This document shows, piece after piece, positions 47,160 through 58,780 of a stretch of DNA of 64,000 nt. The stretch covers positions 10,927,001-10,991,000 of the forward strand of contig JAYKKI010000066.1 of assembly GCA_039881145.1 (NCBI GenBank), in the 5' to 3' direction. Below the pieces are notes generated by a model that saw only the letters and a program-made list of their open reading frames with translations, did not search any database and was not told where the DNA came from. Both the position numbers and the translations under genes were made by a program. Each line of letters starts with the position of its first letter. Position 1 is the first letter of the stretch. The DNA comes from Druceiella hillmani. Its lineage: Eukaryota > Arthropoda > Insecta > Lepidoptera > Hepialidae.

Positions 47160-47391
47160 TATTGAATCTATTTGGGAATAATTTTGTAAAATTCATTATT
47201 CACAATTAAATGAAACTATGTGATATAGTATTATTTCTATTTTCTTTAAGTTCTTTATCAGGTGGGTTATTAGCAAAGATCTTTGCTAATAGCCCACCTG
47301 AAGATGATGTAATACAGCGAAACCTAGGTTATGGTAAAGAACTTAAAGAAAGTAGAAATAATACTACATCACGTAGTTTCATTTAATTGTA
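47160..47391 (-). mobile_element. palindromic element copy 5
   Basis: The left end is a diverged tail (ATTGAATCTATTTGG…ATTCATTATTCACAATT), so the element is oriented minus. The right end stops at TTTCATTTAATTGT. The arms meet at AAAGATCTTT (about 47,276-47,285). It is G-type. The left arm has lost 33 bp (CCACGACC to ACATCT) relative to copy 3, an in-frame loss. A 58-codon plus-strand frame (47,210-47,386: MKLCDIVLFLFSLSSL…SGGLLAKIFAN…TTSRSFI) runs across the palindrome. The opposite strand has an early stop. A target duplication is not evident. Confidence 0.9.
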
Positions 47392-47665
47392 AACAAAATA
47401 GCCCTAAATTCTATTGCAACCTATACACCACTTTTACGCAATGTAATTTCGCTTCCATAAATCTTTCTTTGAGAAATGTTATGTTTGAGTTCATATTTCA
47501 GTGTATTCATAAATGATAATATTGCCAAGTAATTAATATATATTTATCTTGTGTAGTACAATTGGGTACATTATCCAGACTAGGTACGTAGATAAGACGG
47601 TCCAACCGCAGTATTGTTCTATTTCATAAAAATTCATTGCCATCTGCAACTTTTGAAAATATTTA

Positions 47666-47908
47666 TTATTTAAAAAGTTGTTGGTAACTTCTTAAACACT
47701 CGCAATAAATTCCCGATTTGCAGTTTTTGTAGCTATTTTATATTATACTAAATCACAATCAGCGTGAACATGTCCCACACATCCAACTGTACTATGTGTA
47801 AAATGTTCGGACGTGATATTTTTGCTCTTTTTATACCAGGTTGAACATATTAGAACAATTTATTACTTAACTTTAGCACAAATGTGTTATAAATATTTAA
47901 ACAAACAA
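47666..47908 (+). repeat. locally duplicated segment, copy 1
   Basis: It is shared with 49,052-49,320. Both contain AAAAAGTTGTTNGTAACTTC, TAAACACTCGCAA, CGATTTGCAGTTTTTGTAG, CCAACTGTACTATGT, AAAATGTTCGGACGTGATAT, TTTTATACCAGGTT and TTTAGCACAAATGTGTTAT. This copy holds an extra 35 bp with CACAATCAGCGTGAACATG. No coding trace is seen. Confidence 0.9.
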
Positions 47909-48308
47909 CCTTTCTATTTGTAACGTAATAAAGTGCCGATACGCTCTAAAATTCGGCAAATATATTTTATGTTATATCACCGTAAACTCAAGTCACATTT
48001 TAGTCACGCATGCTATTTTACTACCGCGCACCGTAATAATTTAAGTCGTATTGTGTCTCTTGAATAAGTGATCGTCTCGTATAACAACCCTTGATATTCG
48101 TAGTTTATATTTCCCTGAACGCAATAGGAATTATGCTCGAACATAAACTACTAGGTTATCAAGTAATGTGATTTATTAGATTTCAAATTTGTACTGCATA
48201 TACTATACTTGATATTTTGTTACGTAATTTCTACTGAAAGAGAAGATGTCTATGAGAAAGTAATTTTTTCTTTATTTATCTTTTAAACAATTTACCGAAT
48301 ACCGTAAA

Positions 48309-48515
48309 GCATTTATTTATTTATCTACCTTAATGTATCTAAATGATACATATGATGGACCTATTTCTACGAGAGTAATGTCTTACAGCCAACCATAACG
48401 CCAGTTCAGCCCCGTTCGACATCTGACCGGGGATCGAAACCAGGACCCAGCGGTGCACCGCGTCGTCAAAGGCCGTATGCCTTGTAATTGACCCAACATA
48501 CTACGGCAACGGCAT
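48309..48515 (-). mobile_element. tRNA-derived SINE, copy 2
   Basis: On the minus strand it reads GGCATACGGCCTTTGACGAC, GGTGCACCGC, the B box GGTTTCGATCC (48,431-48,441 on plus), GAACTGGCGTTATGGTTGGC and a GATAAATAAATAAATGC tail. It aligns end to end with copies 1 and 3. It sits between the two halves of the local duplication. Confidence 0.85.
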
Positions 48516-49051
48516 TGATATATATAAAAAAAACCAAGTGCAATAGTTAAAAGTACAATATAATCGATAATTAATAAAACAGAAAAAACAGGTTAACTTA
48601 TATTAAACGTAAAATTAAATAATAATTAATCATGAAATATCAAGTAGCTCAAATTTCCATTTCTAAATAAAAGATTATGAATTGCCCGAAACACTCTGTT
48701 GATCAATGTAAGTGAGCGAAAATAAACGGTTGCCGCGGGATGTTTACACAGTAATTGTTGCCCAAAGCATCGCTAACCGAGACCGAGGGGTAATTATTAA
48801 AATATAACCATTTGAAGAATACACGATCAGAAGCAATTTCATAGGAGTTGCAGGGAATATATCCTACTACACCCGTAATCAAATTTGAAGGAAGAAAGAT
48901 AAATTTTACTGAATAAAAGTCGATTAATCTATGTTCATTTTTTTATATTTAGAGTTAATTTGACTTCGTTCCTTTCAAGAAAACTATATGATTTATATTT
49001 CATCAGAAAAATTTATTTTTAAGAATGAATAATAAACGTTTCAACATATAC
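48516..49051. other. intergenic DNA between SINE and second duplicate
   Basis: A GC-richer patch at 48,725-48,795 (GTTGCCGCGGGATG, CTAACCGAGACCGAGGGG) is unidentified. Confidence 0.4.
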
Positions 49052-49320
49052 TATTTAAAAAGTTGTTAGTAACTTCTTAAACACTCGCAACAAATTTCCG
49101 ATTTGCAGTTTTTGTAGTTATTTTATATTATGTAGCTATTTTATATATTTAATAGTTTTTGTAGCTATTTTATATATTTTATATTATCCAACTGTACTAT
49201 GTATAAAATGTTCGGACGTGATATTTTCTTCTCTTTTTATACCAGGTTCAACATGTTAGAACAATTTACTACTTAATTTTAGCATTAAAAACTTTAGCAC
49301 AAATGTGTTATGAATATTTT
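49052..49320 (+). repeat. locally duplicated segment, copy 2
   Basis: This is the second copy of the 47,666-47,908 segment, about 1.38 kb downstream in the same orientation. It has an internal tandem expansion of GTAGCTATTTTATAT (three units near 49,131-49,180) and lacks the CACAATCAGCGTG stretch. Confidence 0.9.
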
Positions 49321-51060
49321 GTATTATGTATTATGAATATTTGTATTTTGTATCTATCATATGGTTTATACCAAAAATAGGTAACAGATAATTCTTTTAT
49401 ATTTTGCCTATTTTCTTTGATGGCGTAAAATTTTCATAGCTGCTCCCAATATTCAGTTTATTTTGAATTAGATTCAATTATCCATTCGAATCTGAATCTG
49501 TTTCATTTCCCAGTTAATTTTTTACTTTTTCTTATTAAACATAATAATTTTTATTTCACTACTCGTTTTATGTTTTATTTCCGTTTATCGTGGAATGTCT
49601 TTTAACACACATTGCTTATAATATAAAAAAAATTTTTGTAAAGGTTTTTTCTTGAAATATTAAAAATTATCTGTTAGAAAAGAAATTACTTTTACCGAAA
49701 AGAATTATCAAACTATAAAATATTTGTAATTTCTTTTAGAACTATTATATAATGAGAGAGAAAGATAATATATTCATTCCTTTTATATTTTGACAAAATA
49801 TTATGTTGATGACCATTTAACAATTATTGTGCTAACTATCGAATTACGCTTCAACAATTAAATACAATAACATAAGGAACATCCCTAGCACGTATTACTT
49901 GCCTTAATGAAGTCAGGCACTAGAACGTCAAATTCAATAAAAAGTTGCAAGAATTCTCGAGTGCGTAAATTCTCACCGGTCCAATGCCACCGTTGTCTTT
50001 TTCCTTTTTCGTTAATGCCATCTGGGCCAAGGTAAAACAAGACCCTCCTGTGTTACATAGTTTAACTGAGTTCGCAAAAGAACTTACAACTTTTGTATAA
50101 TTTGCATCGTGTATATATATATATATATATATAATTTACTTATATTAGATAGTAATTGTAAATATTTTTATGTCGCTACAGTTAATATCTATTCTACCTA
50201 TGATAATTGTGATATTATTTTATAACATTAAATACATTATTTCATATTTATACAAGAACAACAGATTTACTTTATAAAATTCGTTTTTGCATCAAAATAT
50301 ACAACAGTATATAAATTATGTTTGCCAAATACTATAACCCAGTGGCAACCATTTCTTTATATGAGATTTTGAAATATTTTTCAATAACCAAAAATCAATT
50401 TAGATTTAAATCTTTCGAAGAAACTTCATTGCGGGGTGACCTTTCTAAAACCAAATAAATATTAATTAGGTAGGTATATTTTGTATATATTAAACCATAT
50501 TTCAAAATCAGATTTGTACAGATTGAATGATATTTTAAAAACCTAAGTTTATTCGAAATTCGTAAGGGAATAATTTCAGTGTTCTTTTTAATGCTCGTGA
50601 TTATTTGGTTTAAAACCAATTATTTAAAATAATTAAAATGGAGCCTAGTTTGTTTATGAATACACGTTTTCACTTGAAATTTTTTTTTATTTCAAAAAAT
50701 GGCATACATGATTAATTTTTTTATAATTTTTGTTCTGTATGAACAAATCTACAATTGAAGTAATTATTATTTAAATTCTGCGAAAAAACCATGGAAACTA
50801 TGGAAATTATTTGTTTTACAGAATTTCAAAGTAGCTAGTTTAATTTCTTTTCTTCTTTACTTAACGTGTAAAGGTAATTACGATGAAAGTTTGGCGCTCG
50901 GTCTAATAAAAATCATCAAGAAGAAAATATATTTTTCATTAAAGATATAATTTTAGAAAAGGGCAGGTCGCATATTTTTCAAGTTCAGTAAATGTTCCAT
51001 ACAATGGATATTAAAAAAATCTCTTTAAACTACATTTCTGCCTAGACTTTTCACTTTCAG
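49321..51060. other. AT-rich intergenic DNA
   Basis: It contains a (TA)n run at 50,111-50,132. No gene was recognised. The minus frame at 50,395-50,619 has no motif. Confidence 0.45.
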
Positions 51061-51845
51061 GGTACCGTAACTCAAAAGAAAAACAAAGGGAACGTTTCGA
51101 ATCATTTTATTGCTCATCGCTTAGCGTGGCAAGTTTTTTGTTAGGAACGCTTCAAGGTATCAAGTTGAAATTATTTTCAAATATTTATATCCAGAGTCCC
51201 TTAGAGTTATAAAAAAATCAAGGTTTTAATTCAACGCAATCAAGAACAACCCTAAAAATACCGCCATTTTTGCCGTATTTTTCTACACTCGCAAACGAAT
51301 AAAAACCTATAGGGTACTTTCCTTAACATAGAATCATAAAATTAGGCAAGAAGTAAGGTCTCATATCGCAAGTAAAGAGACAAGTCCGAAAATAATTTAT
51401 TTGTAGTAATATTAAACAAAAAAAATTGTTTTTAAATATACGCTTTTGAAACATATAGTAATATATTTTGGTTTTGAAAAATTATAATATTTAAGTATAT
51501 TAATAGGAATATTAAGTACCATTACATATTTATAAATGCCTAAATATGGACGTAACCATCGTAGTGCAAGTTCTATTCATCTCTGATCAGTTTTTAATCC
51601 ATTATACCCGATTAAACAAAAGTTGAATAAAAAGAGTTTTATAATTTGAACTTACTTTAATGTTCAAGATGTTTGCTACCATGGTTTTTTAATACATCAA
51701 GCAGATTACAATAGACAGTTGGTAATGGAAATTACACATGCAAATATATTAATAAATTAAATTAGACTAGATCTCGTCAAATTAATAAAATTGGTACTGC
51801 ATAAATTAAATTTAAAACTAGCTACAGGCATGGATTCTAGAGAAC
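51061..51845 (+). repeat. interspersed repeat family, copy B (longest)
   Basis: It starts GGTACCGTAACTCAAAAGAA and continues AAGGTATCAAGTTGAAATTA, CCAGAGTCCCTTAGAGTTAT and CAACGCAATCAAGAACAAC. Next come AAAACCTATAGGGTACTTTC, AGAATCATAAAATTAGGCAA, AAGGTCTCATATCGCAAGTA, AACCATCGTAGTGCAAGTTC and AAACTAGCTACAGGCA. The middle section matches a repeat I know from many arthropod genomes. No open frame is kept. Its 3' two thirds align with copy C at the window end. Confidence 0.8.
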
Positions 51846-53160
51846 TTGCGCAATTAAATTATTAAAAATAGTAAGTTCAAATGAAAAAAATCAAAATATT
51901 AATATTTAAATTTCACGAAATACCTGCGAGTACCATAAATAGCCATGCATTAAGACTTTTAACAAAAATGTGTTAGATATATTTATTTATGATTTTATGA
52001 AAACTAATAAAAAAGTTTTCAGTTACACACAAAATTCCTGAAACCAATTTCTTCTTGTTTTCTACATTTTTAAATACATATTACGTTAATATTGCAAAAT
52101 ATATCAAGGGAATTTTCTATTTCATAGCAATTACTCTAAAGTTTTTACTATAGAAAATGCGTTAACTGAATTATTATTCCCTACTATCTACAAGAGCTTT
52201 ATCTAATATTAAACCTTGAGATGTGTGAGTTATGTTTGCGTAATCTACTTGTAATTAAAACTGTTTTCTAGAGCGAGTAATATTTCCGTTTTTCAAAATT
52301 AACTTATAGGTGGTATTGTAACATTATTCACTATTTTCATGAGTTCAATGGGATATATTTTGAAACCGAGCCATTATCAGTCATAACAAGTGATCAGGGG
52401 AATCATGATTTTTCTCATGAAGTGTATCTTCAACGAAACCTAAAGCTCCTTTGATTAATATATTTGGACCCATTAATTATAACGCAAGATAACTTTGGGT
52501 TTAAGTGATAAAATTGTTACTGATTTTGCTTTAGAACAGTTGTGAATAACTGGAATAAAAGCAACTGATTGACGTATTTGATTTAATTTTGATGATGATT
52601 TAAACCCTTTTAAATCTTTTTTTATACTTAATATCTAAGAGCATCGTTGAAAAAATCACATTCATTAGGTGAAAATATTTGTAAACTCCATGTAATGATT
52701 TTTTTATATTCTTCAATCATTCACCGCTACTAATACTATCAAATATATCTCAAACTTCATTTATCAAACGACTAACTTTTTTCTCCTTTCTTTGATTATA
52801 AATTTTTGGAGACAGACGGAATGGCAAAAATTTCGTTTTAACTGATTTTCTAAGCTGTGACATAAACTTACATAAACTGAAATATTATGCCCTAGAATAG
52901 CCGAAAAGTCCTTTTCATTTGAAATGTTTATAATATAAAAAAGTTTAAAAAGCAAAACGTTTAAAAAACTTAAAAACTTATAAATTTATTGAAATGTTAA
53001 TAACAACAATAAGCGCTACGGAATAGATATTTTGCCTATATAGGTCGAGAGAATTTATGTATATAAGTGCATGTTCCTATGTATTCTAGAAAGTTACATA
53101 CAAAAGTAATTTAACAATTAAATTATCTACCAAATTTTACAAATAAAATTAATTACTGGA
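51846..53160. other. AT-rich intergenic DNA
   Basis: No supported feature was seen. Confidence 0.45.
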
Positions 53161-53164
53161 AATT

Positions 53165-54890
53165 CCTTCATAGTATATGTTATTAAATTGGAATAAATTG
53201 ATTTCAAGATCAAAAACCGTAGAAGCCGCTTCGAAAAGTTTTTGTCTCGTAATTCCTTATTGGCTTTATTTCATCTTTTTTATTATTCTAAAGCCCTTCA
53301 CGTTTGTCTTATTCCGAACATATTTCTATTCTTATAATTCTAGTGAAAGTCTAAAATTTATAACCTATATCCTTCTAAGACTCTTTTCCTATTTACTTTC
53401 TCAATTTTGCCAATTTGATTAGATTTAATGAATCTTCCTGACAGTGAAAACGGTTAAATTGTTTCTTCTTTCCTTTTCTCATCTTCATAGTTTTGCTATG
53501 ACGTCACTTTCTCACGTAATATTTACATGTTTCATTTTCTATAAATGCATTTAGTTTATTTTCATCCTTCTTTTGCTTCACCTAACTGGTTTTCATTATG
53601 TAAATGTTTGGTACTAATTTTGTCTATTTAAATTAGAATTTTTTTTATAAACCTTTTCAAAAAATACTCTTTATTCTATAAGTAGTTAGTTTTAAAATTT
53701 CATGTATTAAATAATCTCATCCATAGAGTTTAGTTGACATTTTTTATTTATTAGCATCTTTTTTCAATGATTTTTATCATTCTCAAATATACCACTATTT
53801 CATACTATAAATCTTTTACTGCCCTGACTGAAAAAATTCTAACTATCCTAATCTCTAATCCTGCTCGCCCTCATGCCCTTTCCTTTTTCCATCCTAATTC
53901 TAATATTTTATGTTTTGAGTGTACCAATAGTACTTTATATTATAACGTATCTCACAGCCTAGCCAACAATCTATTCTTTCAAAACTTGTCATTACGAAAT
54001 GGAAGAAGTAGCTCCTGTAGGACCACTTTCGCCACATGTACTGTACTTTAGTAAAAGAACGATATAAAATCATCCTTGCATGACACTTCAATGATGACAA
54101 TCTAGTCAAGTAACTGTCAATTCAGACACAGTTTTTACAGTCTTAATATAAATAATAATAATATAATAACAGCAATAAATTATTTTTAATTCATGCTAAG
54201 TAATAAAAATGTTCTCACAGTTTTGTTAAACTTATTCCGAAATCCCTATATGATCCTTACATCCCCTGTCACCGTTACCATTTATTTTATTTCCTTGAAT
54301 AATGGAAATGTTTCCCAATATTTTACTTGTTTCACTCTACTGACGTTCAATGCAACGCTTTTTGGCTTGAATTTTTTCTGTTATTTAGGTATATTGTTAA
54401 TATTCAAAATTAGATTTCTTTACAACATCTACCTATTTAACATTCATCAGATAGTGAGGAATATACTACATATAGTGATAATGATTAGCCATATGTAACC
54501 ATTTAACGTGTTATTTCTTTCACTAGAGCAGTCATAATAACCTTCAGTTTTTTTGTTCATTTAAATAATTATTTTCTAAACTTGATTTTATTTTGAATTA
54601 GTAACACCGAAATTGTCAAATTTAAAACGATCTATAGACTTGCGTTATATTGTTCAAGTTATTTAATTTATAAATATCCATGTAATTCTGACTTTACCAC
54701 ATATGTTTGATAATCGCTCTTTGCATTTTTAGAAATTCCGTAATGTTTAAAACATTGTCTTCTTCATTTGTCTCTTATCCCCAATTTTAAAATTATCTTC
54801 TCTCTTATCCTAAATTTTGAACGAAGTACAACCCTACAAACAATCCTTTTTTTGTTAAAAAAAATATCTTGCTTTCTTTTTCTTATCTTA
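53165..54890 (+). other. pyrimidine-rich stretch without recognisable gene
   Basis: The plus strand is markedly rich in T and C (for example TTCTTTCCTTTTCTCATCTTC near 53,464) over about 1.7 kb. This creates several hydrophobic plus-strand frames (53,177-53,422; 53,767-54,051; 54,193-54,498) with Phe-, Leu- and Ser-rich compositions. They lack recognisable domains and their starts are arbitrary, so I regard them as compositional. Confidence 0.5.
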
Positions 54891-54893
54891 ACC

Positions 54894-55196
54894 CTTTAAA
54901 ATATTGAATATATTTGGCGTTAATTTTGTAGAAATTCATTATCTACAATTAAATGAAACTACGTGATGTAGTATTATTTCTAGTTTCTTTAATTTCTTTA
55001 CCACGACCTAGGTTTCGTTTTATTACATCTTCAGGTGGGATATTAGCAACATGTTCAGGTGGGATATTAGCAAGAATCTTTGCTAATATCCCACCTGAAG
55101 ATATAATACAACGAAACCTAGGTCGTGGTAAAGAAATTAAAGAATGTAGAAATAATACTACATCATGTAATTTCATTTAATTGTGCTTTAAAATAT
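54894..55196 (-). mobile_element. palindromic element copy 6 with 11-bp target duplication
   Basis: The left end is the intact reversed tail (TGAATATATTTGGCGTTAAT), so orientation is minus. The right end is TTTCATTTAATTGTG. The flanks CTTTAAAATAT (54,894-54,904) and CTTTAAAATAT (55,186-55,196) are identical. It is A-type in both arms. Near the centre a 24-bp unit (TCAGGTGGGATATTAGCA…) is duplicated on the left side only, adding eight codons in frame. Both strands carry a 75-codon frame (54,953-55,180 plus and 54,949-55,176 minus). Both start at an ATG in an arm and read MKLxDVVLFLxSLISLPRPR, then …SGGILA…, then NLGRGKEIKE…FI. Confidence 0.93.
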
Positions 55197-55264
55197 ATTT
55201 ATCACATCAACAATTGTTTACGCAAGTGTTCGGAAATTTTTTGAGTTCCATATTTCATATTAAA

Positions 55265-55725
55265 ACAGGAACATCTGTAAGATCATTCACGTCTTCGTCT
55301 GTGAGAGATATTATTCTCAGAAATTGCTTGACAAGGAAACCTTGAAATTTGACGTAGCAATAAATCATACTACACCCCCGATAACTCAGTAGCAAACATT
55401 CAAAAGTATTTTCACAAGTTTAGATAGTATATCTTCATGAATATAATGAACGACGAGACAGTACGTGCTTTATTTTCTTATCGTGCTTTATTAACCTACT
55501 ATTGTAAGAAAACCATGACGATGATTCCGAGTGTCATATTCTTTGAGCTATTCGCAATTAAATATATTTCCCCTACTTATTTACCTATTAGGTGTTATTA
55601 GTTATTTATTGCGCTAGAAAGTGCATATTAGTGATGACATGATAAATAAGATAATTTTACCTCAAAAGGGGTACGGATCCACAGATGCGGGCAGACTGTC
55701 ACTTGGCCGGTTTTATTATTTTTAT
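55265..55725 (+). repeat. probable member of a widespread arthropod repeat
   Basis: It contains GAAACCTTGAAATTTGACGT, ACTCAGTAGCAAACATTCAA and, at the right, GGGGTACGGATCCACAGATG…CACTTGGCCGGTTTT. The last part resembles the TACGGAACCC…CGCACTTGGCCGGTTTT block seen in repeats of many arthropods. A related piece occurs at 61,080-61,245 (GGAAACTTGAAATTTAGACA, AAGTAGCTAATATTCAAAAC). Confidence 0.5.
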
Positions 55726-58588
55726 TGAAATGTAGTATTTACTATTAAAATATCTAGTTTTTTACCTTTCACCATTCTCATGTTTCTTTACACTTTGCTT
55801 TCATAACTATTCAACAAATTCTTACTTTAAATTTCAACCCCAAGAAACAATTCTTTACATAATTCATCTTATGTAAAACAGCACATATGCGCTTTACCAT
55901 TAAAATTTTTCATTGTCATAAGAAAAAATATATATTCTTGAAAGACTGCCTGTCAAATCTGTGTCATACCATTATGTGATGTTTAAGATAAATATTGTCA
56001 GCTATTTGACATTGTTTATTTTGAGTTTTTTCCAAAATATATGTTTCTAATTTTAAAAAAAATTCCGGTAATTAAATTTTCTCTGGTCATTTCTGGTCAT
56101 TCCGGTAATTAAATGTTCTCTTTACAAAGTTTTAAAATTTTAAATCTGATAATAGAATATTGCGCAGGTCTTCCGGTGATTTCCTTAGACAACCCACAAC
56201 ATTATCTTCCAGCGAATACAAACGCTGCACGAACTTCTATTTCAGTAACCCAGCGCATGTTACGCAAAAGAAGCAATACACGCACTCCTCGCTGTGTCCC
56301 GCATATGTGCTTCAGGTATCTAACAGCCTTTGTGAGTCAATAATGGCAGTGAAAAAATGATAGCCCACAGACAGCACGGGGTATGACTTTACGACAGCAA
56401 CACAATCACAGCAGAGATCGTGAAAATGCTTATTGACGGAAGATGCATTAGTTTTAAAATCTTAAGCGAAATAAATTTATTGTAAATAACTATTTATGGA
56501 AAACAGCAGTTGTTTTCTTTAAATACTATAAGGAAAAATAAAAAAAATTGCTATATTTATTTCTACTTATCAAAGAATACTACTTTTCTCTGTTCGTACC
56601 AACACTAATATTTGCCAATATTTTTAGAATAGTATCAAAATAATGCAATATAAAATCTTATTTCGACACAACCTTACTTAAATAAAAAATATGTAGTCTA
56701 TTTTTACCGAAAATTCAAACAACTCCATAATTATAATCCATTCTCATTTTATGTACATATCATGATGATATTTACCAGGAAAAAATTGAAATATTATGAT
56801 ACTCAGATAAGCGAAATATAATATGTTGGGCGAGTGAAAATATACACCAAGCAGTTGGAATATATGTAATTACAATACCATAATGACAAAATAATATTTC
56901 TTGAAAAGAATATTGATAATTGATTATATCTATGAACATATGTCAACAACACAATTTTAGATGGTAGGACGATGCCATCAGTTTAGGTTCTTTACAAGTC
57001 ACTGTAAGAGATTTTCTTTTATTATTTCTTAGATTTTCTTATATTTCCTTCGATATAATAAGACTAAAACACCAATTAAACCTTTGATATTTATTGTTGA
57101 AGCATTATATTTATAAACTCCAAACAAGATGGTTAAACTTTATATTTTCCAAATTTAATTTAGTTACACAAATCACTTCGGTTTCATAAGCGATTACATA
57201 ATGCATTTTATACATAATCATTTTCAGTGTTTACGAAATTTATTAAGTAATTTAAAACCGGATATTACGTTAAACCTGCAGTGGTTCAAGGCAAGGGGCC
57301 TTATCAAATTGTTTTCCTGTTTAGAAGTGAAATATGGCCCTACTTTCGAACAAACTTTTTCTTACAAGAGAACTCATGTAACGTTTGACGGAGAATTTTT
57401 CGTAAAGCAAAATGTTTATTAAATAGGAGTATGTAACAAAATTTCACAGATTTAAAGTTACTATTATTGCAAAACTGTGCTAAATTTCAATGAAATAACT
57501 TTGTATATCATATATATTTAATATATTATAATAAATTTACAACAATTTAAATCTGTTATATGAGCATATCCTTGTTATTTAACGATAATTAATCAATAAG
57601 GTCATCACATAAAAATACTCCGTCAAATAACTAGGTTTTCTGCAAAAGTTTTTAAAAAAATATTTGAAATGAAGAAATTTATTTGAAGAAAATATAAGGA
57701 GATAAATTAAGAATAAAAATTGAAATAAAACATAATTGGGAGCGAACACTTAATATTAGTTATCAACAATAAAAGTTCCCATTATACAAAGGTATCTTGA
57801 GTTAAAATACAATAATAATGCTAAGAAGTGTTTTATTATCAGTATTCATAAAACTATTTCGATTATATTAATAAATATGTAAGTTACAATTAAAGTGGTC
57901 GTATTATAGAAAAATAAAAGTCATAAACTATATAATTTATGTGAATATTATTTTACATACTTACAACATTTTTTTCCCATTTTCTTTTTACGCGTAATGA
58001 AAATTGAACTATTTTTTTAGCCATATCAAAATTATTTAGAACTTTAGCGGTGAGATGATTAAGTTTATCAAAGTTACACTTTAATAGTTAAATTTAAAAT
58101 AACATTTCGTTATGTCTCAGGCGGTAATACCTATGAAATTTCTTATTTTATCCAATGGTCATAAAACAATTAATGACAATGTGAGAAATTATTAAGCTTC
58201 ATAAGATTGAAATTTTGATTTTCATAAAAGTGGCGTATATTGTACTAACAGACATAGCATATCGTTTCTAATCAATTCAGCGGACACATGATAAATAGCA
58301 TAACACACAACAAATAAATTATTGTTATTTGTAACTACAATTTTAACAAACTGTTGGACTAAAGTAACGTAATATAACATAAAATCGAAACATGTAAGCA
58401 TAAACAATTTAAATGATATTGCAAACTTAAAAATTAATATTAGCTTTATTTTAAAGATTATTCTAAACTGAGTTTCATGACTTAGTAAATATTTTTAAAC
58501 TCTTTGAAAAAATTTACGACTAACTTTAATGAGATTCTCAGAGATCCTCATCTCGTATCGTTGTTTATAATATTTTATTGAATTCAAA
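55726..58588. other. AT-rich intergenic DNA
   Basis: A GC-richer patch at 56,160-56,440 carries two overlapping plus frames (56,113-56,343 and 56,160-56,360). I cannot identify it, and no protein motif is visible. The frame at 57,201-57,422 looks mildly protein-like (LKPDITLNLQWFKARGL) but matches nothing I know. Confidence 0.4.
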
Positions 58589-58591
58589 TAG

Positions 58592-58780
58592 AGCTGTATT
58601 TGCCTCGGTGACGACATTTGTGAAGGCAATGTGATATCAGTTAACAAAAAGGGAAAATTACGGTTTATATCAGAAGCAGATAAAAGAATAACCCTAATGC
58701 ATGTGGGCTACTTTTTGCATAAGTATGAGGAAGATCAAAAATGTCTGCGGAGAATATATATTTGCTTTCACAATAATTAA
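58592..58780 (+). CDS. unidentified coding-like frame, possible exon or relic
   Basis: An open frame of 62 codons lies between stops, without an ATG until the middle. It reads CLGDDICEGNVISVNKKGKL, then RFISEADKRITLMHVGYFLH and KYEEDQKCLRRIYICFHNN. The mix of charged residues, Gly, Cys and His is unlike the Ile/Phe/Lys/Asn bias of random frames in this DNA. No splice sites or neighbours help. It may be a piece of a mobile-element protein or an old exon. I do not recognise the family. Confidence 0.3.
   Translation, partial: SCICLGDDICEGNVISVNKKGKLRFISEADKRITLMHVGYFLHKYEEDQKCLRRIYICFHNN

Noticed and set aside
53767..54051. 94-codon plus-strand frame and its neighbours at 53,177 and 54,193
   Set aside because: They are hydrophobic only because the strand is T-rich, and no start context or motif supports them.
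56113..56360. Two overlapping plus-strand frames in a GC-richer patch
   Set aside because: No recognisable domain in either frame or on the minus strand; left as unidentified.
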